Of a stretch of DNA of 64,000 nt, positions 12,561 through 25,209 are shown piece after piece. The notes below the pieces were generated by a model, which ran no database searches, had not been told where the DNA came from, and saw only the letters and a list, made by a program, of their open reading frames with translations. How positions within the stretch are numbered: position 1 is the first letter of the stretch; each line of letters starts with the position of its first letter. The stretch is from the NCBI GenBank assembly GCA_963971405.1, contig OZ020489.1:25012290-25076289 (forward strand), written 5' to 3'. The translations under genes were made by a program, and so were the position numbers. Origin of the DNA: Psococerastis gibbosa (taxonomy: Eukaryota; Arthropoda; Insecta; Psocodea; Psocidae).

Positions 12561-12872
12561 TTAGTTTTTTGTGTGGAGTTTTTTAAAGAATGAAACCCCC
12601 CAAAATTGAGTTACCCCAAAATAAAAATAAGGTGGCTCCGAGGTATGATTTTTGTGAACATACATGCCAAATTTCATGAACATCGACCCAGTAGTTTGCC
12701 TGGAAATCGATGAACAGTCAGAGCGATAGAGTGACAGACAGACATTTCGTAAAAAATACTATTTTTGGTTTCTGGGTCCTCAAAACGTGTAAATCCGTTG
12801 AAATCTCGGAACCGAAAATTTTGACCATCACAAAGCTTTCCTTATACGACGTATAAATTGGAAAGCAATAAA
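12561..12872 (-). repeat. GCTTTCC family element, minus copy, right part (split by insertion)
   Basis: Reads on the minus strand GCTTTCCAATTTATACGTCG.., the GTCTGTCTGTC tract, the ATCGATTTCCAGGCAAACTA core and ..TAACTCAATTTTGGGG, stopping in the A/T-rich position where the plus copy is inserted. Confidence 0.85.
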
Positions 12873-14653
12873 GTCAGGTTGATATGAAAGCTCTATAAAA
12901 TCCGTGAGACCCCCGCGTGTATTGTATAGGTAGTATATGTTTATGCAGTGATATTATAATGCTTAATCTTCCACCTACTAGGACTCGTAATTTGTTAGGT
13001 GTTTGGGGTTTCTCTGCAAGACAATAAGGTAAATTATGATGCAAGGCTTATTCGTAGGTATTGTTTTAGAGGAAGCCTTGCTCATGTACAGTACGTGGGT
13101 CTGTGCAAGGATATGGGTAGGTACCTAAATAGCTGTAATATTAGTCATAGTCCATCCTTACCCATCCTTGATTTTTATCAAGAAGACCTGCCCAGAAATA
13201 GCCACGGTATTACTAATTTCCTACCGTAAGTTACCGATTTATTGGAATAAACCGAGCGTTTCACCGCCTTCTTTGCTGAGTGAAAAGTGGTAAAGTACTC
13301 ATAGTCCGGAGGCTTATGGGCAAACAATGCCACCAGCTTGCATTTTTTCACCAAGCAAATTCACTTGGAGGGGTGATGGGGATAATTTTCCTGGATTTTG
13401 TTTGTCCAAAATCTTGGGAACTACATACTATACTGTATGTTCTGAGTTCTGACACAGTCGGTTTGAACAATTGTACTGCACTATTCTTATATTACAATGT
13501 CGTCAGCAATGGCAAATCAAAGATTGTTGTCATAAAAACCACAAGGTCAATTTGCTTGGTACCTGTAAAAACCTGTAAGTCTCCAGACTACAAAGTAAAA
13601 TCAGAACATGCATTTCAAACCCGCCGTTTTTTTCTAAATTCTGCATGGTCATTCGGAGCTACTTACGCGTCAGTACTCCATGTAGAAAATGTAATAATGT
13701 ACTAAAATGTACTTATGTACTAAAATCTGTGTTTGTATCGTACGGTAGCTCAAATGCAAAAATCATTTTAGCTGGCCAGCAACTATAGTTTGGCTCAAAT
13801 TTGACGGCTATGCCCTTATTCTGGGCCTGTGATAATACTACAAGTTGTATATTGAGTACCGACAGACAGATTTTGAAATAAAGCCCTGCAGTTACTGAGC
13901 TGCATAAAATCTTTGGATACTCTACGATGATATAGGCCTTCCCTATTTTATGAAGGAAGTGACAGTAGGAGCATTATGACTGTTCCTTTCTTCTTGGCTA
14001 CTTTGGTGTTGATACATTCGCCTCTTTAACCCGGCTCCGCGATGGTTCCTTTCTTTTATTTAACCATTTTACTTCCTCATTTGGGCAGAATTCAATTCTT
14101 TTTTCCTTTCGAGGAAGGAAGACAAACCTTTTGCCTAGTTAGCCTGTCTCTCGCACAAATCGAAGCGATTAGTAAAGGCCTGGAGGTAGCAATTATTTCT
14201 ACTAGTATAATCGTAGCTACATTTTTTACTGCCGTATGGATAGCACACATTTTTCCATAGGACTTGTAGTTTTGCCAGAAATGAAGATGTACCGTATTTC
14301 ACTCTTAATACCCCACCCCTACCCGAACGCCCGTAATTTATTTTTCATTTAATGTCTGTCATATTATCTTCCATTTCCAATTTGTTTCATTCTACTATAA
14401 TTTAATGTCTTTAAAAAAAAAACTATCTACCCTGGGCTATATTTTTTTTTTACATGTACGGTATACACTTTGGTTTGACATTAAATAGATTCATTCATTC
14501 ATTCAAGGGAAGGGTGAATCCGGGACTCGGGAAGTGACACGAGGAGCAATTGCTGGACCCTCGCCTCAGAGCTGAGGTTATTTACTGACAAAATAACTCC
14601 AGAAAACCCCATGTGGGAGACTGAGGGCTTCTACACGGTAAAATTTGTAAAAT
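12873..14653. other. Unassigned intergenic DNA
   Basis: Contains a 141-codon frame (13280-13705) and a 72-codon hydrophobic frame (14042-14260), neither with recognised motifs or splice context. Left uncalled. Confidence 0.45.
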
Positions 14654-14894
14654 GAAGCGTGGAAATAAAAACAGGGTTAAGCGCCAAAAATTGGAGATTC
14701 GTTGTATCATTTAAATACTATCCAAGTCACATGGCCAATGTCCTGTAAAGAGCACCAAACGACAGTGGCAAAATTGTAGTTGCAGTTGGAAAATATAGTA
14801 GATGGCAAGTTTCTCATGACGTCATGCATTATGGCATAAAAAACCCGTGATAACTCAAAATAATGGTTTTGGCGCTTTTTTATTTCCACGCTTC
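14654..14894. mobile_element. MITE with GAAGCGTGGAAATA ends
   Basis: A 241-bp element with inverted ends GAAGCGTGGAAATAAAAA (left) and TTTTTTATTTCCACGCTTC (right). A second paired block, GCGCCAAAA / TTTTGGCGC, sits inside each end. Flanked by AAAT on both sides. Superfamily unknown. Confidence 0.7.
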
Positions 14895-15063
14895 AAATAA
14901 TGTAGGCTTACACTGGATATCGGGTTTTAAGCCTTTCCCAAGCATGTATTTGTTTAGCCCCAGTGCGCTTCCTTTCCTAACTTACTGTAAATTCAATTTC
15001 CAAAACTAGCCAAATTACATCCTGGTGATTCTTAGGCCTGTTGATGTTTAAAAGAATATCCAT

Positions 15064-15389
15064 CAGGGGCGTAAAATTGGGTGGGGGGAGGGGGCACGGT
15101 CCAACTTGCCCCCCCAGCTCCTTTGGGGGGGGGGGGGCAAAGCCCCCTCCAGCCTCGAGCAATGTAAGACGTGGTTCATACTTCATGGTCCCCTTTGCTT
15201 GCAGCAATATGAATGTAAGCATTCCTTTTTCAGCTTTGTTAAATCTACAGCTATACTTTACAACTAGTAAAATGCGTAAAACCCTACTATTTTGCTCTTA
15301 TATTTTCAATTTTTCCTTATCCTGCCTGATGACGTCATGAGGTCTACTTTGTTTTGCTCCCGCCATCATTCTAAAACGTTACGCCTCTG
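15064..15389. mobile_element. hAT-type MITE
   Basis: A 326-bp element with ends CAGGGGCGTAA and TTACGCCTCTG and an exact 8-bp target duplication ATATCCAT (15056-15063 and 15390-15397). The interior has G/C homopolymers and AAAATGCGTAAAACCCTACT, resembling the internal unit of the element at 58015-58668, so the two are relatives. No coding capacity; apparent frames through it are chance. Confidence 0.9.
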
Positions 15390-15397
15390 ATATCCAT

Positions 15398-18300
15398 CAA
15401 ACGAATGATAGGATTTCTACGTGGATTTCCGGCACTGTAATTTGTGCCAGTCAAGCAGAAAAAAATTCTTCTCCACTTCTTACTCTTAATCCACCCCCGT
15501 AGTCAATACTTAAGCATAAATGAGAACCCTATGTATCCTTGTTACCTGGTTTAGACAAATCGCGTTGTCCTCCTTATCGATGAATTCTCGCGTCTTTGAT
15601 TTTCTTCAAGCCTTCGCCACAATAAACCTTAAAATCGTGACTTTGCCGGGGCCTGCAAATTCCTGGCAATCGAGAAAGCCCCGATCAAACTGTCGGACAT
15701 CACCACCATATTATCTCCCACGCTAACATTGATCAACAACAACAACAAAAGCGTTTGGTAAGCGCTGACGTAATGTCTTCGGGACCCTCTGCCGACCCAG
15801 AGGTGAGGAATCCGAAGCCAGGTTTTCACGGGTCGCGAGGTCGCGCAGGTCTTCTACCATTTGACTTCCTATTGAATAGAATGCTGTGAGGGGGGATAGG
15901 TTGGGTTAGGGGGAGGAAGGTCATGTGAATGCAGTGATATGGAACTGTGTGGAATGTGGGAATTGACTTTCTGACAGCGTGTTCAGATCAATGGGTAAAT
16001 GCTAGGCTGGTTAACTATCGCACACAATATGTATGTCAAGAGCCCTTGCTGTCTGGTGCTCTTCATAGATAAATTTTCTCATGGAATGCAGTTCTAGGGC
16101 GATGTTGGTTGGCTCTGCACTTGAGATGTATTAATTTAATTTCATAGGATGATCAGCATGTTCAAATTGTGCTCAATGAGGAGCGAATTTGAATTAGTGT
16201 GACTGTTATCGTCAATAGAATGTATGACTGATATTCGTTATTCGGTATGAATGCATATTATATACAAATATTTCAATGTATTAGAAATAAAAGGATACAT
16301 GTAAAAGGTAGCCTGTTGAGGTTGTTTTATTTATTTATTATTTTTTAACTTTGCCGATTGGAACAGTCAAAAAGCGCGCCAAGCATATTTTTTGAATCCT
16401 GGGGGCACCTGGTACGTTTTTTTTATCGCTGGTCATAGAAAACGTGGCATCAAGAAATATTTATATATACTGTAAATACATGTATTTATCTCTCCTATAT
16501 AGAACAGTACCATTGCCGAGGATCGCATGATTCGAAAAAACGGGCTAGCCTGTCGGCAAATTGCGATTTTTGTTGTTGAAGTTTACTTAAGGGTGGGAAG
16601 CAGCTAGGTGGAATGAATAGTGATCATTGGTGAGTAATGGTCGCTAATTAGTTGTTAGATGGGTCACAATTAGCCAACATCACGGCCTGACTTTCTTCAC
16701 GATATCCCACCCTATCGTTGCTATGATCCCGCTGCATCCGGTCCCATAATACTGTACCTGATAACGTTCTCCAGCACTGTTACCATTAGCAAATGTTCTA
16801 ATTCGTGTTAAGTTAGGTACAAGAAAAAAATTGTAAGGTGAGAAAATTACGAATCAAACTAATTTTTCTTAATTAGCTAAAAGACGCCGTTTCTGACAAA
16901 AATTTGGAACGAATTTAATTACCTCAATATGATAGAACACATGTTAAACATATCGCACAACTGGTGCAATAATGGCGCAATTGTAAAAGTGCATGTTTTT
17001 CAGAAATCCCTTGTCAATTTTTTTTCTAATTTGTCTGGACAATAAAATTTTGACATAAATTACAGTTTTCTAGGATTAGGAAAAGATTTTTTATGTCAAA
17101 TTAGGTATATACAATGATTCATGATAATAATCATACCATAGATTTTTGAACATTTTATTCCAACCTTGATTGTTATAAAGAACTGCAGTTGCGTCGTTTC
17201 TGCACCAGATGTGCGATATGATTTTAAAATGTACAATTTACGAACAGAGCAGTTACGATTTTCTCTTTTCTAGTGTTGGTTACTTGATGTTGAGAGTCCT
17301 GCAAATATCACACATGTTACTCTCGTGAATAAGTTATAATACAGAAATGCCTCTTCAAGTAGTCTGCGGTATCTTTCGTTCTAGTTAAATTTTAACTTTC
17401 TTCGTCATCACGATTATCTACAACATCGGACATTGTTACAATTAGCAGAATATATTGGATCGTGATTCACACTTTATCGCTGATCCTTCACTTCTCATTT
17501 CCCCCAACAAGAAAGTTAGAATGACCGAATTACATGCAATGTGTGCTGTGTACCAACGGACTAACACTTCCCAGGATTCCCTACCCCACACCCGTACGGT
17601 AAACACCGAGTTGATTAAGAAATTTGCCGCCCTTATAGGTTAGAATTTATTTTCCACCCCCTCCCCTCCTAGTCATTTTGAAGGATCTGCTCTGGCAAGT
17701 GGCAGCCGTGGCCACCCAGCTAATTGCCCAACCTTTCCAAAAAGCAATTTACCAGAAATGGTAAATAAATATGGCGGCTGTTGAAAGGGGTGGATCCGGG
17801 ATTTTCGCCTACAGGGGGCCAAGGGGGGCCATTGGCAATTGTCCCATCGATCAATCCAGTGCTTTATGATGTACCTATACTTTTTGATAAATAGGAAATC
17901 ATGTACGGGTTCTCTCTCTTCTTTGCAAATGTGACTGGCCTGTAGAAACATACCGTGTAATTAATACTGTATTGCAGATGTATTTCGTCCATTACTACGC
18001 TCTTCATTGGCCAAGACTGCTTAACCAATGTTTCCCACACTCTTAATAAAGATTTAATGTTAAATCACCGTATATAAACACCAGTTTTAGATATTCCATC
18101 AAAGCAAGTAAAAGGGAGTCGAGGTGATCCCATTAATTCTACGTAGCTTGTAAATGCATTCCTTGTTCATCCTCGCAAAGGTCACCTAGCCTTGCATCCT
18201 CCTGACCTTCCCTCTGACGGAAATAGTCGTTCTCTTCTCACGATCCACTACAAACATGCTGTACAGTCTTTTATTGCTTATTCATAATAATAATAGGAGA

Positions 18301-20925
18301 TTCTCTTGGAGAAGACGTGTCAAATTGGATTACAATATTAGTCTTTTCTAAAATCTCTACTTCAACTCCAGTAGCTAAATCCAGAACCCTCGGAGACTAC
18401 AAGACCTTCAAGGATTCACTTTAATTCACTCCCCGGCCAATGCCCATCACTAGGAAATCCTTTTAGAAGAGCTTTTTCTTGAAAGAATGGTCCAAATAAC
18501 ATCGTTGTTGACTATGGTTTCATTGTCAGTGATAACTGACCTAGTGAGAGCGTTTCTTCGAGTTCGCTATAATGTTGATATAGAGGCGATCATTGCTTAT
18601 TCGCATTATCTAACTAACGACTTGGAGATGATACAATCGATGCTTCATGCACGATCATTCAAAGTGCAGACCGTGGCTAATCAATGAAGTATGCACTGTT
18701 TGATGACCCATTGCATTTTAAGGTTTCACCCTTGCACTAATGTTCACCCAAATTTAGCCGTAATCACAGCATTATATTATTTTGACAGGCGCCGAAATAA
18801 ATTATTCAAAAAGTCAAGCTATCTGTATAGCTATCTCTATTGTATACATGAGGGACATTCGCTCCCTCCAAGTTTATTTTTTGTGTCTCCATGTTCCAAC
18901 TTCTCTCTCCCCCGGAGAAAAATTTGGAAAAAATAGCTCTGAAGTATTGAGGTTTTAGGCATTTTGAGAAATATATTTTTTGTGAAAGTACTTGGTTGAT
19001 TGTTTTCATGTAAAATAAGCATACTAAGAATTAATTTCCCTTTCATTATTGTGGATACTATGCCTTTAGCCTCCATAACGTCCTTGTCACCAGAAATCCT
19101 GGGGGGGGGGGGCTACGGGTGGACCTGGGGGGGGGCTAAGCCCCCAGGACCCTCTATTTACGCCAATGTTAAAAATAATTGCCATAGTACACCCACTGGA
19201 GTTTATAACCAAATGTAAATATTGAGCTTTTTTGGAAACTAGTTCTTACTCAGAAAAGGGGGCTTCGGAGAGGGGCTGAACCTGGGGTAGCCTGAATTTG
19301 ATTAGAGCTGTCTTCTTGTAATGACTAATGAGTGACAAGAGAAGTTGCTGAGTGCTGCTATTTAGCGGTAATGTGAGATTCAATGGAGTTAGAATTCCTC
19401 TAAACATTAAAATATATATTTTTCACGAGCAGCAATGGATCTCTTTCATATAAAAAGCCATAGAGAAATAATTTGAAATACCAAGGTTTTGATAGGTTAA
19501 TCATGTGATTCGACTGGTCTAAGTGGCAAGCATTTTCTTATACGAATGAGTTTCAATAATAACTCGCATAATTCCAAAGATATTAAATGTTAATGTAACA
19601 ATATCACAAAATTTTCTACAGTGTCCCTACCTTCCCTTTCATTGTTACTGCGTAAGTTTCATCGTCACAGAGTTAAAACGTCCCATTAGGCTATATTATT
19701 ATTGTAATGCCGCCCATACATAACGGAATAGCTGAAAGAATTTAAAAGCGTAGAGCAACAACGACAACTACCGAAATACGGTAAAAGAATAGACAAAACC
19801 TACCACACGTGCTTCAGCATCATAACAGCGCATAAAAGAAATAACAGTATTCAAAAAGCCATAACTAACAGACTCAAGCAGCATGCGCTGCACCGAGTGT
19901 GGCACGGACTACATAATGGGGCAACCAATTTTTTAATTTCCAAACCCATTGTTTGCTTTCTTTATGGTCATTAGCCCTGGTGAGTCATTGCCCAATGGTT
20001 TGACGGAATCGGTCCAGGCTGTAAAGTGTTGATCTTATGGGTGAAGGGTCCGGAGAGGACCAATTGACCACGCTGGTCATTGTGAGGCTTCTTCACTTGA
20101 ACGCGACCTTGATTACGTAATCACCCATAAGATGCACCAACCGCTCCCCCCTGAGGCATGTAAGGCTGTTAGGCAACGGGGCATGACTCCGTAGGAAGGG
20201 CAGGCAGTTTGGGTTAGAGTTTAGGCCATGCCATAGGCGTGCCATATCTTGCTTTAGGTTGCCTGTCATTTTGGCCGCAGTAGTCCTCGGCTACCTAGTC
20301 GGAAGTAATTGCCCCTCCTGTCAGTTAGGATGATGTTGAAGTTGAATTGGTGTGTGTAGGGTCGACTCAGTGTTTGGGGGTTCACAGATGATACGGCGTT
20401 TTAGGATGGGATATTTGCAATTAATGCGACCTGTTTTCGATTACGACTTTTTTATGTTCCAAGAACAATTAATGTGTTGTTCATAGGGGACTCTGCGTTT
20501 TTGCGTTTTTTATGCTTCCAGAGCCTAGGTTATCGTAGATATGTTATTCTTCTGCGAGAGAAGGTAAAATGAAGGCGGCTGAATGAGCTCAATAGTAAAT
20601 GTTGCAGTTATCACTGTTCTCTGTGTTTTAGGGCTTAATTTAAGCTCTGGATGGGGCACCTATTGTTTTGACCTTTGCCCCGCCATGTAAGAATGCATGG
20701 AACACATAAATACAATACAATACAAAATACTAGTCCTACAAGTATGTTTTTCTAACAATCCAAAATCAAAACCACGGCGGTTCATACCTGCAACTCTGTC
20801 TTTAAATAAAGGATTTGTACAAATAACCATAATAAAGCACAAGTTTAACAATCTGACACTGCAGGGCTTCCTTACTGCTGTATTCTGTTTAGGTGCAGAA
20901 AACGTGTCCTACTATAATTTTTATT
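15398..20925. other. Unassigned intergenic DNA
   Basis: No gene seen. GC-rich patches with G/C homopolymers at 17640-17860 and 19080-19150 look like transposon remnants, but I could not find their ends. An inverted pair CTTATGGGTGA / TCACCCATAAG lies at about 20035-20135. Confidence 0.45.
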
Positions 20926-21668
20926 GCTTTCCAATTTATACGTAGTATAAGGAAAGCTTTGTGATGGTCGAAATTTTCGATTCCGAGATTTCAACGGATT
21001 TACACGTTTTGAGGTCCCAGGAACCCAAAAAAGTGGTTTTTACAAAATGTCTGTCTGTCGGTCGGTCTGTCGGTCGGTCTGTCTGTTCGTCGATTTCCGG
21101 GCAAACTACTCAGTGGATTTGAGTGAAATTTGGCATGTAGGTTCACAAAAATCATACCTCGGGACCATTTTTTTTTTTTTTTTTTGGGCTAACTCAATTT
21201 GGGGGGGTTTTATTTTCAAAAAACTCCAAAAAAACGTCTAAAAAAATTATTTCTCAAAAACGGCTCCAACGATTTCTTTTAAATTCTCTTAGATTGTAGT
21301 CGTTATTAATGTTGACAAAATGCGGGGGGTCGCTTGCCCCTTGATAGTTTGCTTCTGGGGGTAAAGAAATAAAAATAACTAAATTTTAATGAAAAAATGA
21401 CTAAAAAATGCGAAACCTTTCTATCGATGATTTCTACCTTCAAGCATGTTTTAGGTGTTAAATTGAGTAACGAAACCGGATAGGTTGCTTTCCCAAAAAA
21501 ATATTTGGTTTTGCCCAAAAAATTATTTTTTGAAAAAAATGATAGAAAATTCGCGCTCAAATGCATTGCATGCCCTGCCATTATTGCTGTGTGGTAATTA
21601 ATGTGTTTGTTTGACCTATCGAGAATTTACCTCACTTCCAGTGACGTCAGGTGGACAACCGCCCCCCC
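20926..21668 (+). repeat. GCTTTCC family element, 3'-truncated
   Basis: Full 5' end and microsatellite (21049-21083). Ends in the C run after GTCAGGTGGACAACCG; the last ~120 bp are missing. About 95% or more identical by eye to 27111-27969, so the two are recent. Confidence 0.88.
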
Positions 21669-22186
21669 TATGGCCCTGATTACACACTATATTTATTAGA
21701 TTGAAGAAATGTTTGAAATGTTTATGTTGAAGTATGTAGGTATAAGATTTGAATCTGAATTTAGGCATTGCACTTTCCAATTTTTGTTAGATCCATATTT
21801 TATCGAATTCTCGAATATTGCCAATATTCGAGTGTGTAATAAAAGGGTATTATTATAATTTTTAAAAAAATATGAATTTACGAGACAGCATCTACTCGTA
21901 TATTAACACCGGCATTTTGGAGTCTGGAACTCTTGACCAGTCCTGTCGGGATTGGCAATTCAAATGTCATAATAAATCTATAATCAATAAATAATGGATG
22001 CTGTACTGTGCCAGACTACTGTCTGTTTGTACGAATAAATGACCTCTTAAAAGTAATTTTAAACTTGTTTCGAATCGACTAATCTTCTGCGCTTGGATAC
22101 ATAAAGACATCGAAGGACAAACGAGTAATTAAGGGCTAGTGGGATTGCCCTGGAGTAACCTTAACATGGCGTTTACGGGCACCAGG

Positions 22187-22372
22187 CATGGACGGATACA
22201 GGGGAGGGGACAGGGGGGTAGCTGCCCTTCCCCCTCCTCAACATTTAGTAAATCTATGGTAAGTTCATTTATCACGCTCTAATTTAACTACATATATTTG
22301 TTCTATTTTGACTCATAAATACCCCCCCCCCCCAAAAAAAAAAAAAAAAAAAAATGGTTGAATCCGTCTCTG
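22187..22372. mobile_element. Probable small hAT-type MITE
   Basis: A 186-bp segment with ends CATGGACGGAT and ATCCGTCTCTG (imperfect inverted repeat) between GCACCAGG and GCTCCAAG (6 of 8 positions match, a possible decayed target duplication). It contains a C run followed by a long A run. Confidence 0.45.
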
Positions 22373-24352
22373 GCTCCAAGTTTTGTGCAGTGCAGTGGAA
22401 GGGACTCCCCACTCCAAGAGATGTAGCTTGAAAATTGTTCACTGCTCAGTTATAAGCTGTTGTTCCTTGAGAACCTCTTTGCATGATGCTTATCGGCACT
22501 TAACTTACCAGATTTGGGCTTATATGCCTAATGTCAAAATCCTATGAGACTGCGACTGATGCAAACGTTGGTTATTAGTAACTTTCGTAAACGTACTGAT
22601 CGTATGACAATCTTTATCATTCCTAATGCAATAGCGAGTAAATTCGTTACGAAACTCATATATGCAGCCATTAAGTCAAGTTCAATATGGTGTCATCCTC
22701 TCGTATGCTGTCTGACAGGCTCCAACGAGTTTCGAAGAACTCATTAACGGTAATGTTAACTGCCTATGCCCTTTACGATTCAGCACGTATAGGGCATACT
22801 GCCCTGCTTATTTCGGTACCAAAGTTAATAGTAACAGTAATGATGCGTGTATTTAACCAAAAAACATTGCACATTTTTCTAATAACTGGTGCCACAAAGC
22901 CAATAAAGGCGCGTTGGGATGACCGCACTGCAAAACATGGGTCAATATGAAAAAAGGCGTAAGCTTTGGAAATTTTTGGAAACCAACCATTTCCCATTGT
23001 TTTTGGACGGATATTCAGGTATATTTTTGAAAGTAAATGAAAACGACCTGAACGTACGACCTGTAATTGGACTAGTATAGCTATTGCCTGCTTGTACAAC
23101 AATTTCCCAGCTCTTTCTTATTCAACAGAAATGCGTAATGCCGGGCCGGCTGACCGCAATATGACATGCATGACAAATAGCTTCGAATACATTAAAAGGA
23201 GTATAGACTCATCTTCCCTCTGTCCTGTCAATCATACCAGATAAGATCTGAACTTTAAAAGTCGGGAACTCCTTCACTATAAGGCCGCGCGACGCAAAGA
23301 GTGACCCGCAGCGAGGTGAGGTACGTTCTCAGGTGAAATGTCACCGCCTGCTTGGAAAGCAATGCAAATGTAGAGCAGAAGAAATGAAGGTGGACCAAGG
23401 CTACGTTGTCGTTATCGCGGAATCGGAAACGCGAGCATTTCGCTCCTATTGATAAGAACTATTAACAAATGGCCGAAATTTTCATGGTCTGTTGATGCCA
23501 CGATGAAATAGTGTCTCAAGGTCGATGGAGGAAAAAGGGTTAGGCGCCACGACGCGACGGTTTTTCAATCTTTTAGAAATAGCCCATTTGCTCATCTTGA
23601 ATTATGGTCGATTTCTTGCAGTTTCATTGCGAATGACTTTACTGCATTGCGGTGTGAATCAGGAGTCTTTACTCTTCCCGGCTCCTTGAATCACATTTCT
23701 AGACAATATAATGAAATTAACGTAAATAAAGTAGGTACAATATAAACCGAGAAGTAAGTAAAGAGCTATTCGGACGCAACCGGTCCCTCTATGCCATCAG
23801 CGAACCTATTAAGTATTAGCAATGACTAATATTAGTCATATGCATCAAAACGGGACACCTATCTGGTTTTAGAGTCATTATCATAATACAGTACAAACAT
23901 ACCTAATGTTTTTGAGTATAATGGAAAGTCATGGGAAGTCAGTTCCATATTTACATACCTCTGTGTAGGAGACAACTCAAAACATTTATTTTGCATCTTA
24001 CTAAGGAAAACAGGGGAGTTACGGGGGCTCCCCCGGGGGGAAATGCAGGCGGGAGAGATTATACTTTTTATGCATAAATGTATTAAATGTACCTACCTAT
24101 TTATACATGTATTCTATCCTATTCCTTTGCCATTGAAAGCCATTTTCGGGAAAACGAGGCATTTCAGCGTCATAAACCTTCCTTTGTGGGTAATGAGACA
24201 TACTCGTAATTAAAAAAGGGACGGATTGTCAACTTACGTAGCTATGACGTATAATTATGACAGCTACCGGCTGCCCATTAATGGGATAATGCGTAGTTTA
24301 CTTTAGGTTGTGAAGAGACGACGAGGGGGGAAGTGATATAGATGGAAGGTAG

Positions 24353-24709
24353 ATGGACAATTGGACATACAATCTGAAACCTTTCAAATCATTAAAAATC
24401 ATGACAGCCCCAAGTCTATACATATTTAGGTGCATCTTACATATCTTAAAGCCTGAGGTGTGGGGGACATTTAAACAAAACGGGGACACTCACACCTACA
24501 ACACGAGGCAACGGGGAGACCTTGTAAGGCCAGCGCCACGCACAGCCAAGTGTGAGCGACTGGATCCTATACTACAAGGTTTCGTCTACCTTAGAAAACT
24601 CCCGATTGAACTGAGAGCGGCGAGAAATGCTTCTAACTTCCCTAAAATACTTAGAAACCATCTCTTAGAGAAAGCTTTCTACACTGTCACTGAGGCACTT
24701 GCACAATGA
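24353..24709 (+). pseudogene. LINE reverse-transcriptase C-terminal fragment
   Basis: A 118-codon open frame whose second half has HTYNTRQRGDLVRPAPRTAK, FVYLRKLPIELR and LEKAFYTVTE, the typical C-terminal block of Jockey/CR1-like LINE proteins (a Y-N-T-R-x-R motif, then K-LP and a final aromatic helix). Followed by AATGACCATGACAGAACTAC, which recurs in the tandem unit at 1465-1778 and so probably is the element's 3' UTR. Only the last part of the protein is present; no polymerase motifs. Confidence 0.72.
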
Positions 24710-25073
24710 CCATGACAGAACTACCTGATTTTGACGACACTATGACGATTTTATCTTATACTTTACCTGTATTGTATAATTTAAAGGAAATATATATTGT
24801 ATTGTATCAATTACGCATTCAAATTCAAATATATTTATTTCCTGTTTTGATGTACAATTTGTTAGTGTTTGTGGTTCAGGCTAATATAATATAAATATAT
24901 AATGCTATAGTTCTAAATAGGGCAGATGAAACATTTGCCTCCCGCTAAAAATATATTTTAGAATTTCTGGGGCTACTCGCCACTTCCCCTATGACTAGCC
25001 ATTGAAGAAATGTACCGAATTCTCAAAATATTTTTGGCGCGCTCGAAACCTTCCTATTTAGAACTCTACCTGA

Positions 25074-25209
25074 GGCGGGGTTTCCATTGACCTCGTTTTT
25101 AAACGTGAGCGAGATATTGACGTGGTAGCAGACATTTTTATATTTTAATGTCTGCTACCACGTCAATATCTCGCTTACGTTCAAAAACGAGGTCAATGGA
25201 AACCCCGCC
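25074..25209. mobile_element. GGCG palindromic MITE, copy 2
   Basis: Starts GGCGGGGTTTCCATTGACC, ends in the inverse. It is almost perfectly self-complementary, with central TTGACGTGGTAGCAGACATT and its inverse around an ~11-nt loop. Flanks TGA / TAA. Confidence 0.85.

Noticed and set aside
13280..13705. 141-codon open frame on the plus strand
   Set aside because: No recognisable motif, no splice signals that make sense, no relatives in the window; length is possible by chance in 64 kb.
14042..14260. 72-codon hydrophobic frame that could be a small membrane protein
   Set aside because: No homology recognised, no promoter, splice or poly(A) context, and Phe/Ile-rich frames are common by chance in AT-rich DNA.
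22544..23102. Overlapping open frames on both strands of 67-109 codons
   Set aside because: Both strands are open over the same segment, and none of the peptides shows a known motif or compositional bias for coding.
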